Source: Nitrospira sp. | GTDB lineage: Bacteria > Nitrospirota > Nitrospiria > Nitrospirales > Nitrospiraceae | Reading direction: 5' to 3' | Length of the DNA: 64,000 nt | Assembly (NCBI GenBank): GCA_024330965.1 | Contig: JANDJL010000002.1 | Location: 124,001 to 188,000, forward strand | In this document: positions 46,638 to 55,050 of the stretch, piece by piece | Position numbering within the stretch: position 1 is the first letter of the stretch | How the letters are laid out: each line of letters opens with the position of its first letter | Translations under genes and position numbers: made by a program | Notes under the pieces: model-generated | Told to the model about the DNA's origin: nothing | The model's input: the letters and a program-made list of their open reading frames with translations, nothing else | Database searches by the model: none

Positions 46638-47660
46638 TCAGAACGCTTCATCGAGGGTTACCTCTCCCGTCACTCCGACTTGGTAAGCCGACACCCGCCG
46701 TTCGAAAAAATTGGCGAGTTCTTGCACGTCTTGGAGATCCATGAAAGGGAACGGATTCCTCGACCCGTATCGTTTTTTGAAACCGAGCGCCATAAGCCGC
46801 TGATCGGCAACAAACTCGAGGTAGCGCTGCATATCGCGGAGGGACAGCCCAACAATCCCTTCACCCAACAAATCCTGTGCGAACAAGAGCTCGCAGGCCA
46901 CGGCATCCTCGATCATCAGTTGCACATCAGCTTCGAGCGCGTCGTTGAACAATGCCGGCTCCTCGCGCCGCACCTGATTCGCCACCTCGAACGCAAAGGC
47001 CATGTGGCCGCTCTCGTCACGAAACACCCAGTTGGTTCCACTGGCCAGTCCGTGCAGGAGCCCACGCGACCGCAGAAAGTACACATAGGCAAAGGCCGCA
47101 AAGAAAAACAGTCCTTCGATACAGGCAGCAAAACACAGCAGGTTTCGGACAAATTGGCCCCGCTTCTCGCGGGAGTCCAACACATCGAGCCGGTGAATGG
47201 AATCCATCCATCGAAAACAGAAATCCGCCTTGCGGCGGATGGATGGCACGGTCTCGACGGCGGCGAATGACGCAAATCGCTCGCTGGGGTTCTCGATGTA
47301 CGTATCCAGCAGCGTCAGGTAAAACTGCACGTGCAGGGCCTCTTCAAAAAGCTGGCGTGAGAGATACATGCGTGCCTCCGGCGCGTTGATGTGCCGGTAT
47401 AGATTGAGCACCAGATTATTGGCCACGATGGAATCCCCGGTCGCAAAGAATGCGACGAGCCGCTGTACGAGATGGCGCTCGGCCGGAGTCATTTTGGCTC
47501 GCAGATCACCAAGGTCCGTCGAAAAATCCACTTCCTCTACCGTCCAGGTATTTTTGATGGCGGCACGGTACATCTCATAGAAGACGGGGTACGTCATGGG
47601 GCGGAGGGTGAGACAGAACCCAGGATCGAGTAACCGCGCTGGTCGTTGGACATGGCTCAT
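46638..47660 (-). CDS. nrdB: Class I ribonucleotide reductase, beta (radical) subunit
   Basis: 340 aa from the ATG that overlaps the nrdA stop (ATGA, 47657-47660); an ATG two codons earlier is possible. The chain holds the expected dimetal ligands (TGDSIV; FEEALHVQFY with E, H and the radical Tyr at the usual seven-residue spacing; CIEGLFFF; RDESGHMAF). The radical tyrosine is present, so it is a Tyr-radical (Ia/Ib-like), not an Ic, enzyme by this test. It makes deoxynucleotides with NrdA in an oxygen-dependent reaction. Confidence 0.95.
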   Translation of the reverse strand: MSHVQRPARLLDPGFCLTLRPMTYPVFYEMYRAAIKNTWTVEEVDFSTDLGDLRAKMTPAERHLVQRLVAFFATGDSIVANNLVLNLYRHINAPEARMYLSRQLFEEALHVQFYLTLLDTYIENPSERFASFAAVETVPSIRRKADFCFRWMDSIHRLDVLDSREKRGQFVRNLLCFAACIEGLFFFAAFAYVYFLRSRGLLHGLASGTNWVFRDESGHMAFAFEVANQVRREEPALFNDALEADVQLMIEDAVACELLFAQDLLGEGIVGLSLRDMQRYLEFVADQRLMALGFKKRYGSRNPFPFMDLQDVQELANFFERRVSAYQVGVTGEVTLDEAF

Positions 47661-50164
47661 TGGCATGCCTCGCAGATGTCAGGATGTTCGAGTGAACAAG
47701 AAACGGCCTTGGCCCCTGTGTTCGACGACGGAGAAGCGGCTTGCTCCGAATCAGGAGCCGAGGGTGAGGGGCTTTGAGCAACCTCCTGGGATCGTCCCAG
47801 CGAGGTCACATCGATCGTTGCCTTGGCAATCCGCGTGGCCGGACGGGACCGAAGATAATAGGTGGTTTTGAGTCCCTTCTTCCACGCATAGAAATACATG
47901 CTCGACAATTGCCCGATGGTGGGGTTCTCCACAAACAGATTGAGTGATTGGCTCTGGTCAATGAACGGCCCCCGCTCGGCCGCCATGTCAATTAGGGACC
48001 GCATCGGGATCTCCCAGGCCGTCCGATAGACGGCCCGGAGTTCGCTCGGCAGTTCTTCGATCCCTTGGACCGATCCTTCCGCCAGCTTGAGCTTCGCACG
48101 AATCGACTCATTCCAAAGCCCCAGCCGTTTGAGATCCGCGACGAGGTAGCGGTTGACTTGCAGAAAATCACCTGACAGCGTTTCGCGCTTAAACAGGTTC
48201 GAGACCTGCGGCTCGATGCACTCGTAACAGCCGGCGATCGATGCGATGGTCGCCGTGGGCGCGATGGCGATCAGGAGCGAATTGCGCAGCCCGTATTGTT
48301 TGATCCGCGACCGAAGCGCCTTCCACCGCTCCACCTCCTTGGGCACCACGCCCCAGGCGTCGAACTGTAACTCCCCACGAGCCGCTCGCGTTTCTGAAAA
48401 CGCCGGATGGGGCCCTTTTTCCACCGCCAACTCCACTGACGCCGAGAGGGCATGAGCGTACACCTCTTCGGCGAGACGGGCTGAGAGCTCCCGTGCCTCC
48501 GGCGCATCGAACGGCAAGCGCATCTGAAAGAAGACATCTTGCAACCCCATCACACCCAGCCCAACCGGCCGCCACTGTTGGTTCGATGATCGGGCCACTG
48601 CAATCGGGTAGTGGTTAAGATCGATCACCCGATCGAGTTGCCGAATGGCGTACCGGACGGTCCTGGCTAATTTGTCGAAGTCGAACTGCACCGTCCCATC
48701 TGGGCCTGTGGCAGTATGCCGGGCCAGATTGATCGAACCCAGGTTGCAGACCGCCACTTCGTCTCCCGACGTCACCTCGATGATTTCGGTGCAGAGGTTT
48801 GAAAGATGCACCACCCGGCCGTGACAGGCCGTTTGGTTGCAGGTTCGATTGGCACGGTCCTTAAACGTCATCCAGCCGTTGCCGGTCTGAGCGAGCGTGC
48901 GCATCATCCGGCCATAGAGGTCGCGGGCCTTGATGGTTTTTACGGCAAGCCCGGCCTGTTCAGCCCGCACATAGGCCGTTTCAAATGCTTCTCCATAGAG
49001 ATCCGGCAAATCCGGCACGGTCTTGGGGTCGAACAGGCTCCACTCCCCATCCGCCTCCACCCGCTTCATGAACAGATCAGGAATCCAGTTGGCAAGATTG
49101 AGATTATGCGTCCGCCGCGCTTCGTCGCCCGTGTTGTCCCGCAGCTCCAAAAACTCTTCGATGTCGGCGTGCCACGGTTCCAGATAAACACAACAGGCCC
49201 CCTTGCGTTTGCCCCCTTGATTGACCGCGGCCACAGAGGCATCGAGCGTCTTCAACCAGGGAATGATTCCGTTGGAATGGCCGTTCGTGCCGGCGATGAG
49301 CGAGCCGCGGGATCTAATGCGATGGTAGGCCAAGCCGATCCCACCGGAAAATTTCGACAGGAGCGCGACCTCTGTGTACCGTCGATAGATGCTTTCCAGT
49401 GTATCGTCCGGCGAATCCAACAAAAAACAACTCGACAACTGCTCATATCTTGTGCCGGCATTAAACAAGGTGGGAGAGCTTGGCAAATAGTCCAATGACG
49501 AAAACACGTGATACCACTCCACCGCCTCCGTGACGGTCTCGGCGAGGGCACAGGCCACACGCATGAAAAACTGTTGCGGAGTCTCAATCACCAGCCGCGA
49601 AACGGGATGTTTCAACAAATACCGGTCATAGAGGGTGCGTAACCCGAAATAGTCGAATTCTCGGTCGTGCTTGGGTTCTATTGCGTCGTTGAGCTTACGG
49701 CTGTTGCGGGCTACGAAGTCATAGAGGCGGTCGTTCACCAATCCCAATCGATGGCCGGCAGCGATCGACTGCGAGAAGGCATGAATTTCTTGGTTCCGCA
49801 CTTCCTTGTCGATGTACGTCGCGAGCAGGCGAGCCGCGAGCTTGGCATACTGTGGCTCCTCTACCATCAATGCCGCAGCCGTCTGAATCGACAGACGGTC
49901 CAGTTCGCGCGTTGTTGCCCCGTCGTAGAGCCCGCTAATGGTCTTCGTTGCCACCCGCAGGGGATCGACGTCCGACAAGCCTGTGCAACACCGTTCCACG
50001 GCCCGGACGATCTTCATGACATCGACCGGTTCCGTTGAGCCGTTGCGCTTGGTCACTCGCATGGTCCGTTGCGGCAGCTCATCATCCCCTTGCTGTCTGG
50101 ATTGGGCTGACGACGCAGAAGCCAGAGAACCACTTGAAAGACGTTCACTTGATTCACGAGCCAT
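47657..50164 (-). CDS. nrdA: Class I ribonucleotide reductase, alpha subunit
   Basis: 835 aa from the ATG at 50162-50164, behind GGAGGAGG; an open frame further upstream runs through the leader. N-terminal ATP-cone (MRVTKRNGSTEPVDVMKIV), then the barrel with LSSCFLLDSP (first active-site Cys), NLCTEI (Cys/Glu) and VCNLGSINLA (second Cys). The C-terminal tail CSLEHPDICEACQ offers the CxxC redox pair. Reduces ribonucleoside diphosphates. Upstream lies a cobalamin riboswitch. Confidence 0.96.
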   Translation of the reverse strand: MARESSERLSSGSLASASSAQSRQQGDDELPQRTMRVTKRNGSTEPVDVMKIVRAVERCCTGLSDVDPLRVATKTISGLYDGATTRELDRLSIQTAAALMVEEPQYAKLAARLLATYIDKEVRNQEIHAFSQSIAAGHRLGLVNDRLYDFVARNSRKLNDAIEPKHDREFDYFGLRTLYDRYLLKHPVSRLVIETPQQFFMRVACALAETVTEAVEWYHVFSSLDYLPSSPTLFNAGTRYEQLSSCFLLDSPDDTLESIYRRYTEVALLSKFSGGIGLAYHRIRSRGSLIAGTNGHSNGIIPWLKTLDASVAAVNQGGKRKGACCVYLEPWHADIEEFLELRDNTGDEARRTHNLNLANWIPDLFMKRVEADGEWSLFDPKTVPDLPDLYGEAFETAYVRAEQAGLAVKTIKARDLYGRMMRTLAQTGNGWMTFKDRANRTCNQTACHGRVVHLSNLCTEIIEVTSGDEVAVCNLGSINLARHTATGPDGTVQFDFDKLARTVRYAIRQLDRVIDLNHYPIAVARSSNQQWRPVGLGVMGLQDVFFQMRLPFDAPEARELSARLAEEVYAHALSASVELAVEKGPHPAFSETRAARGELQFDAWGVVPKEVERWKALRSRIKQYGLRNSLLIAIAPTATIASIAGCYECIEPQVSNLFKRETLSGDFLQVNRYLVADLKRLGLWNESIRAKLKLAEGSVQGIEELPSELRAVYRTAWEIPMRSLIDMAAERGPFIDQSQSLNLFVENPTIGQLSSMYFYAWKKGLKTTYYLRSRPATRIAKATIDVTSLGRSQEVAQSPSPSAPDSEQAASPSSNTGAKAVSCSLEHPDICEACQ

Positions 50165-50461
50165 GAAGAATCCTCCTCCCTCGGCCATGCCGGTCGATGG
50201 AATACAGCTTTTAGAACAGTCCACGCGGAGACCATGTGCCGGCACAGAGAGGCAGCCGGCCAACACAGAGAGGCAGCTGGATAGACGCTCAGACCGACCA
50301 GCCGCCATCCCGCGGAGACGTCACAGTGCCTGTTGGAAGAGGAAACGGCCGTGAGATCGGAACGGAAGAAAATGACAGGAAGGTTCCGTGCCAACTCAGA
50401 CCGACCGCCCTCCCTCGAGGCGTCCAGGTCGAACCGGCTACGGTCCACTCTCCGTTACCGG
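50165..50461 (-). promoter_or_regulatory. Riboswitch leader / expression platform of nrdA
   Basis: About 300 nt between the cobalamin aptamer and nrdA. It includes a 14-bp direct repeat CACAGAGAGGCAGC (50243-50256 and 50264-50277 on the plus strand) and two copies of CTCAGACCGACC (about 50288 and 50395). I could not identify a clear terminator or a ribosome-site sequester, so the switching mechanism is open. The nrdA ribosome site GGAGGAGG is at about 50170. Confidence 0.5.
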
Positions 50462-50641
50462 GTGCTGGCAGGTCTTCGGGCTCGCGAGCTTGCCGGATCT
50501 TGCCGATTGCCTTCCCCACGACTTCCCAGCCTCGCGGGCCAGTGTGTGTTTGTGGGGTCGTTCTCGTTCACCGCTGCGGGGCAGCCCCGGATTTGCACCG
50601 GGTTCCCTCTTCGTCACCGACAGTGGTCGGTGAACCAGCAC
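50462..50641 (-). ncRNA. Cobalamin (adenosylcobalamin) riboswitch aptamer
   Basis: Minus strand. The closing stem GTGCTGG (50635-50641) pairs with CCAGCAC (50462-50468). Inside are the conserved elements GAGGGAACCCGGTGCAAATC, CGGGGCTGCCCCGCAGCGGT and, near the 3' end, AAGACCTGCCAGC, which together mark the class-I/II cobalamin aptamer. The switch is located upstream of nrdA-nrdB-metE, all B12-independent enzymes, so B12 is expected to repress them. Confidence 0.93.
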
Positions 50642-50754
50642 GCGCGCGAGTCTAGAAGGGGGCTCCGTTCTTGTCAAGAGGGGAGGTCAAGAGGGAAGCA
50701 GGCGCTCCTGCTCCTTGGCTCTCAGAGAAAATGCGAGAGGGTGATCAGCTCCAG

Positions 50755-51474
50755 TCAGCGAGAGCAGGCAGGAGGCCCCTGCTCGCGATCGGCTTGTACG
50801 ACAGGATCTAAATTGAACGCAATGCTGATCCGCGGCGCGGTTCCCGTATAGACGTTCACGGCATGGAACAGCCAGCCGGGGAACAAGAGGCATTGGCCTG
50901 ATGAAGGAGTAAAAGAGACGCTGGTGCCGGCATCGTGGAGCTCCGGCGTCTTGTATCGAAGATACGGAGCCACCATCCGGGGCAAACAACCCCGCGGGTC
51001 GAACAGACGCAACTCGCCCCCGCACGACCCCCCCGTGCTCTCGCCCGCATCCACGTAGTACACCCCAGACCAGAAACTCCCGGGATGGGCGTGAGCGGCA
51101 TTGCTCCCCCCCTTGCGATGGACATTGGCCCATACTTCGGCAACCTGCCAGTCAAGCCGTCGCCCGCCCCGTTCGATTTCCGCCGCCAGTTCCGTCATAT
51201 GCGAGGCGACACCGATGACCCGTTCAAGCAACTCGCGCAACGAAGGCCCCGCCCACTCCAGCATCGTCAGATCGTGAGGCGACGACCAACCCACCACCTC
51301 AGGATCGGCATAGGCGGGGTACGCAGCCTCGCGATCGAGAATCGCGCGTGATAAGTCGGCGTTGAGCCGTTCGTGGTGCTCGACGGTAAAAATGAGCAGG
51401 GGGGTCGCAAACAGCGGGGCAATCGAAATTTCCATCTGTTTGGACGTGGAGGAAATGGACGGCTCACTCGACAT
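50755..51474 (-). CDS. Putative 2-oxoglutarate/Fe(II) oxygenase-like protein (TIGR02466-type)
   Basis: 239 aa from ATG 51472-51474 (AGGA upstream; a GTG 13 codons earlier is open). VWANVHRKGGSNAAHAHPGS, WSGVYYVDAG and FPGWLFHAVNVYTGTAPRIS give the HxD/E-like first histidine and a second His plus Arg as in the double-stranded beta-helix oxygenases of this family. Substrate unknown. It lies upstream of, and in the same direction as, the riboswitch operon, but the intervening aptamer suggests a separate transcript. Confidence 0.75.
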   Translation of the reverse strand: MSSEPSISSTSKQMEISIAPLFATPLLIFTVEHHERLNADLSRAILDREAAYPAYADPEVVGWSSPHDLTMLEWAGPSLRELLERVIGVASHMTELAAEIERGGRRLDWQVAEVWANVHRKGGSNAAHAHPGSFWSGVYYVDAGESTGGSCGGELRLFDPRGCLPRMVAPYLRYKTPELHDAGTSVSFTPSSGQCLLFPGWLFHAVNVYTGTAPRISIAFNLDPVVQADREQGPPACSR

Positions 51475-51814
51475 CGACGGCTTCCTGTGTGGTGACTGTG
51501 GCGAGGCTTGCACCTAGTCCTGGGCCCTACCGATTCTCGTACCTCCCACTCACCGTTTAATCACACACCGCTCGCGCTCTCCATCGCCGGCGATAGAGAG
51601 CGAACTGTATTGCCCGAAATCATTCATGTCAAGCGCCGAGCCGAGCATTGTTCAGCACATTCCACACGTTCTGATGCGGTGATCATTCTCCCGCGTTGCG
51701 GCAAGCGGCTCGATAAAGAAGACGAGCTTCGCACGATACCGGAATTATCACGATCCCCTTACGCCGACAAGCGATGAGGTCGAAGAGTAGCTATTCTTTC
51801 CCATTCCGGCTACA
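51475..51814. other. Divergent 340-bp spacer with a 28-nt palindrome
   Basis: It must carry the promoters for the oxygenase-like gene and the GAF kinase gene. The only structure I see is the inverted repeat at 51575-51602. No gene is supported. Confidence 0.5.
51575..51602. promoter_or_regulatory. 28-nt inverted repeat
   Basis: CGCTCTC-C-ATCGCC / GGCGAT-A-GAGAGCG is palindromic over 28 bases with one mismatch pair. It sits about 100 nt upstream of the oxygenase-like gene start and 212 nt upstream of the GAF kinase start. It could be an operator or, as RNA, a hairpin without a U run. Confidence 0.45.
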
Positions 51815-53656
51815 ATGCGAAATCGTATCGCCGATCGATCCATGACCACACAGCCCGTTCGAACAAAACCGACGCCGGAAACCCACCTTCAACGAACGCT
51901 CAATTCCGCCTTGAATGAAATGGCGGCGGAGGCGGTGCTGGCCGCGATCTTTCATCAGGAGAACGGCCCGCTCGTCGAACGGGCGTCTCGCGGGTTCACT
52001 CCGCGCGACATTCAAGCAATTCTTCGGACGCTGTCGGGATACGGAACCGCCATCCCCGCGGCATCGGACCAGGATCAAGACTCAGGACGGACGATCCGCC
52101 TGCGATTGATCGTACCGGGCGCCAAATCGTTGCTGGGCATTCCTCTCCGTCACCTCAATCGCATCTACGGTTATCTGGTCATCGGGCGCAAAGAAGGCGC
52201 CGTCTTCTCAAAAAAAGACAAAGCGATGTTGGAGCAAGCCTGCGACGGCATTACGAAAGCGCTGGAGCGAGAAGGACTGTTCAATACCGATGTCGTCCTC
52301 AGCCGCCCTTACGTCATGCAGGAACCAGCACCGCCGTCACCGGCCGGAACAGAGATGTTTCCGGCACTGACGAAACACTTCTCCCCGGAACTCCAAACGA
52401 AGATTGAAGCGGTCTTGACCGAGGCAGGTCAATTCGTCGCCTTCGACCGTGCCTGGGCCTGTTACTATGATCCCCTGGCTGGCAACGTAGAAGTGCTGGG
52501 GATCGTCGGAGACGCCAAAAGCGAGCAAAAGGACGCCAAAAAAGACCTAAAACCCGGTCAACGGTTGACACTCGACAGTTCCGCCGCAGGCTGGGCCGTC
52601 CGCCATCGCAAACCTCGCGTCGATCATGATCTCGCCTCGACACAAGGCCGGTTTTTGGACCATAAACATCTGTTCAAAGATCGCTTCCACTCCTCGCTGG
52701 TCGTCCCATTCTTCGTCCGCGGTCAAGTCGGTGGGACCCTGACTCTGGGATCGAAAGAACCCCAGCGATATCAGACGACCGACGCCCGTACGCTGGAGCC
52801 CATTATCCTCAAGCTGGCGGATCTGCTCCAGGCACCGGCCGTCGCTCCCGCCGCCGTATCTCCGGCAAGTGACGCCACACACCAGACGGCGGCCGCGGTA
52901 CCGCTGGAACCTATTATCCGAAAGCAGGAGCGCCAAGCCGCCATCGGAGAGTTCAGCGCATTTTTGGCTACCGAGATTCGGGAGCCGTTGGCTTCGATCC
53001 GCTCGCAGCTCGAAGAAGTCACCGCGGAAGGCATCTTGGACTTTGATCCCCAGACGCGCGTGGAAAACGCTATGCGCGACCTGATCAGAATCGAGGCCAT
53101 CTTGAACGAAATCCTGGACTTTGCCAAGCCGCTGGAGCTGAATCGCCAGCTCTGTCGCATCCCCGAAGTCCTGGAAAGTTCTCTCATGGTTCTCGCGACG
53201 GACCTCGAGGCCACCCGCATTCACGTCACCAAGGATTACGCGACCATCCTTGCTCCGGTACGCGGGGACGAAGCCAAGCTCCAACAAGCCTTCTTGAGCA
53301 TCTTCCGAAACGCCTGTGAGGCCATGACACCGGGGGGGCACCTTCACATCCAAGTCACCCAACATCGAGCGGGAAAGGGAGTGGACGTGCAGGTCCTCAT
53401 CAAGAACAACGGCGTGCCGATTCCAGCCGACCTCGTGGACAAGGTATTCGAACCGTTCTTCACCACCAAACGATCCGGTATCGGCCTGGGACTCCCCACC
53501 GTCAAAAAGATCATCGAAGAACATGGGGGAACCATCGCCATCAGCAGCGCTCCGGAGGAAGGGACCACTGTCACCATCAAACTCCCGGGTGTCAGCAGAG
53601 GTCCTTCCTTCCGCCATCAGGGGCGGGGACGCCGGCCCCATCGTCGAACCAATTAA
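51815..53656 (+). CDS. GAF-domain sensor kinase-like protein lacking the phospho-acceptor histidine
   Basis: 613 aa, soluble. Two GAF-like sensor domains (about residues 15-165 and 190-350) precede a histidine-kinase-type module. The dimerisation helix reads IGEFSAFLATEIREPLASI: where kinases have the H-box AHEIRNPL, Thr386 replaces His. The N-box region FLSIFRNACEAM and the F/G2 stretch EPFFTTKRSGIGLGLPTV are present, but the G1 box is NNGVPI instead of DNGxGI. A regulator that binds ATP or a partner without autophosphorylating is likely. Start uncertain (ATG at 51842 possible). Confidence 0.82.
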   Translation: MRNRIADRSMTTQPVRTKPTPETHLQRTLNSALNEMAAEAVLAAIFHQENGPLVERASRGFTPRDIQAILRTLSGYGTAIPAASDQDQDSGRTIRLRLIVPGAKSLLGIPLRHLNRIYGYLVIGRKEGAVFSKKDKAMLEQACDGITKALEREGLFNTDVVLSRPYVMQEPAPPSPAGTEMFPALTKHFSPELQTKIEAVLTEAGQFVAFDRAWACYYDPLAGNVEVLGIVGDAKSEQKDAKKDLKPGQRLTLDSSAAGWAVRHRKPRVDHDLASTQGRFLDHKHLFKDRFHSSLVVPFFVRGQVGGTLTLGSKEPQRYQTTDARTLEPIILKLADLLQAPAVAPAAVSPASDATHQTAAAVPLEPIIRKQERQAAIGEFSAFLATEIREPLASIRSQLEEVTAEGILDFDPQTRVENAMRDLIRIEAILNEILDFAKPLELNRQLCRIPEVLESSLMVLATDLEATRIHVTKDYATILAPVRGDEAKLQQAFLSIFRNACEAMTPGGHLHIQVTQHRAGKGVDVQVLIKNNGVPIPADLVDKVFEPFFTTKRSGIGLGLPTVKKIIEEHGGTIAISSAPEEGTTVTIKLPGVSRGPSFRHQGRGRRPHRRTN

Positions 53657-53891
53657 AGGAACGGGCTCGGCCGATGCAGCCGATATGCGAAGGGCTTCCT
53701 CTCCGTCCGAGGGCGCCTCTCCAACCCCTGCTCCGGATTCCTTCTCACACCTGCCGCTCTCACGCTTTCCGTTTGACAGAGCCCGCTCGTCATGGCTATG
53801 ATCCCGCTCGTTCGGCACCAGCCCAGGCATCCGACATCGCGAAGATGATAGCCGCGACCATTGTCTCTTCTATTATCAAAGGAGTAGAGGT

Positions 53892-54257
53892 ATGAAATTC
53901 GCCACCGTCGCGATAGCGACAACGTTCGCCGTCTTTTGTCTGATCTCGATGGCCTCGGCCAACCCGGCTCTGCTGCCCAAACACGATGGCTATCCCATGA
54001 AGAATTCCGAAAGCCCCGTGACCGGACAACCGACGGCTAACGATCCGGGGCAATCGAACGCCCATGGAACCGACTCTCTGCTCAAGTCTGCCGGATCCAT
54101 CAAGAATGCCGAGCAGCATTTGGTCAAGACGGACAACCAACGGATCATCGAGAGCCGGGGGGCCGGCCGCCTGCCGGCCGTACAAGGCCCGCAGGTAAAA
54201 ATCGATCCTCCGGTCAAGGCCGCAACCAAAGTCAACCCGGACCGGAAGATTCCCTGA
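53892..54257 (+). CDS. Secreted small protein, unknown
   Basis: 121 aa. Signal peptide MKFATVAIATTFAVFCLISM with probable cleavage after ASA. The 97-residue mature part is rich in Pro, Lys, Asn and Gly, has no Cys and looks disordered (NPALLPKHDGYPMKNSESPV). Ribosome site AAAGGAGTAGAG precedes the ATG. No family recognised. A long hairpin follows. Confidence 0.72.
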   Translation: MKFATVAIATTFAVFCLISMASANPALLPKHDGYPMKNSESPVTGQPTANDPGQSNAHGTDSLLKSAGSIKNAEQHLVKTDNQRIIESRGAGRLPAVQGPQVKIDPPVKAATKVNPDRKIP

Positions 54258-54265
54258 TCATCTCC

Positions 54266-54306
54266 CATCGCACAGGGGGGGGACGATCGTCCCCCCCTGT
54301 GCGATG
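54266..54306. terminator. Long G8/C7 hairpin between convergent genes
   Basis: CATCGCACA-G8-ACGAT pairs with ATCGT-C7-TGTGCGATG, a nearly perfect stem of about 20 bp with one extra G. It separates the secreted-protein gene from the convergent glycosylase gene and has no T tail, so it is a candidate bidirectional terminator or roadblock. Confidence 0.6.
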
Positions 54307-54328
54307 ATCGGTTCACCGGCCGTAGGCC

Positions 54329-54883
54329 TCAGTCTTCCCGGCAAACAACGTCTTTTTCATCGGTTCGCAGACGAAATCGCCAGGGTTTGTGCGCCCACTC
54401 TCCCGCGTAGTCCACGCCGATCCTGGGCAGCCGGTTAATCTGGCTGCGCGAAACGCAAACGCCTCGATCCTCAAACCACAGACATTGCTTGGCGGTCAGA
54501 TCGAGCCGGTTGAGCGAGCGATCGATGTCGAACGCGCGGCAGAGGCGACCGGGTCCATCGATGATCTCACCGTCAACCTCCACGGCTCTGATCAGCACCG
54601 CCGCCGGAAATCCTTCCCGTTCCGTAACGACGTTGAGACAATGATACATGCCGTAGATGAGATAGACGTACGCCACGCCTGGCGGCCCGAACATCACGTC
54701 GGTCCGAGCGGTTCTCCCCTTCGCAGCATGACAGGCTTTATCGCTGGTTCCCACATAGGCTTCGACCTCGATGATTTTACCGGCTAACGTGCCACGGCCA
54801 TTGTGCCGGACCAGATATTTGCCGATCAGGCTCCGCGCGACCATCACTGTCGGCCTCAGAAAATAGGGCCTCGTCAGAACCAC
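54329..54883 (-). CDS. 3-methyladenine (alkyladenine) DNA glycosylase, AAG/MPG family
   Basis: 184 aa; GTG start at 54881-54883 behind GGGAGGAGG. Conserved: LARSLIGKYLVR-type start, GKIIEVEAYVG (catalytic Glu in EVEAY), ACHAAKGRT, GVAYVYLIYGMYHCLNVV and GPGRLCRAFDID. The family removes alkylated and deaminated purines from DNA without needing an AP-lyase. Confidence 0.94.
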   Translation of the reverse strand: MVLTRPYFLRPTVMVARSLIGKYLVRHNGRGTLAGKIIEVEAYVGTSDKACHAAKGRTARTDVMFGPPGVAYVYLIYGMYHCLNVVTEREGFPAAVLIRAVEVDGEIIDGPGRLCRAFDIDRSLNRLDLTAKQCLWFEDRGVCVSRSQINRLPRIGVDYAGEWAHKPWRFRLRTDEKDVVCRED

Positions 54884-55050
54884 CGTTGCCTCCTCCCGCT
54901 CACCCTTACTCTGCGCAGAGAAGATGCCCTGCTCGCGGATCGGGACACCGCTTTTTTGTTCACATGTTCCATGGCAGAAGAATTGCCGAGCAACGAGCCG
55001 GAGGAAATCTTCCGCGTCTCAGCACCTGGGAACGGTTTCGGCCTTTTGAA

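Noticed and set aside
51508-51777. An 89-codon plus-strand frame before the GAF kinase
   Set aside because: It crosses the palindrome and divergent promoter region, has no ribosome site and no protein-like composition.
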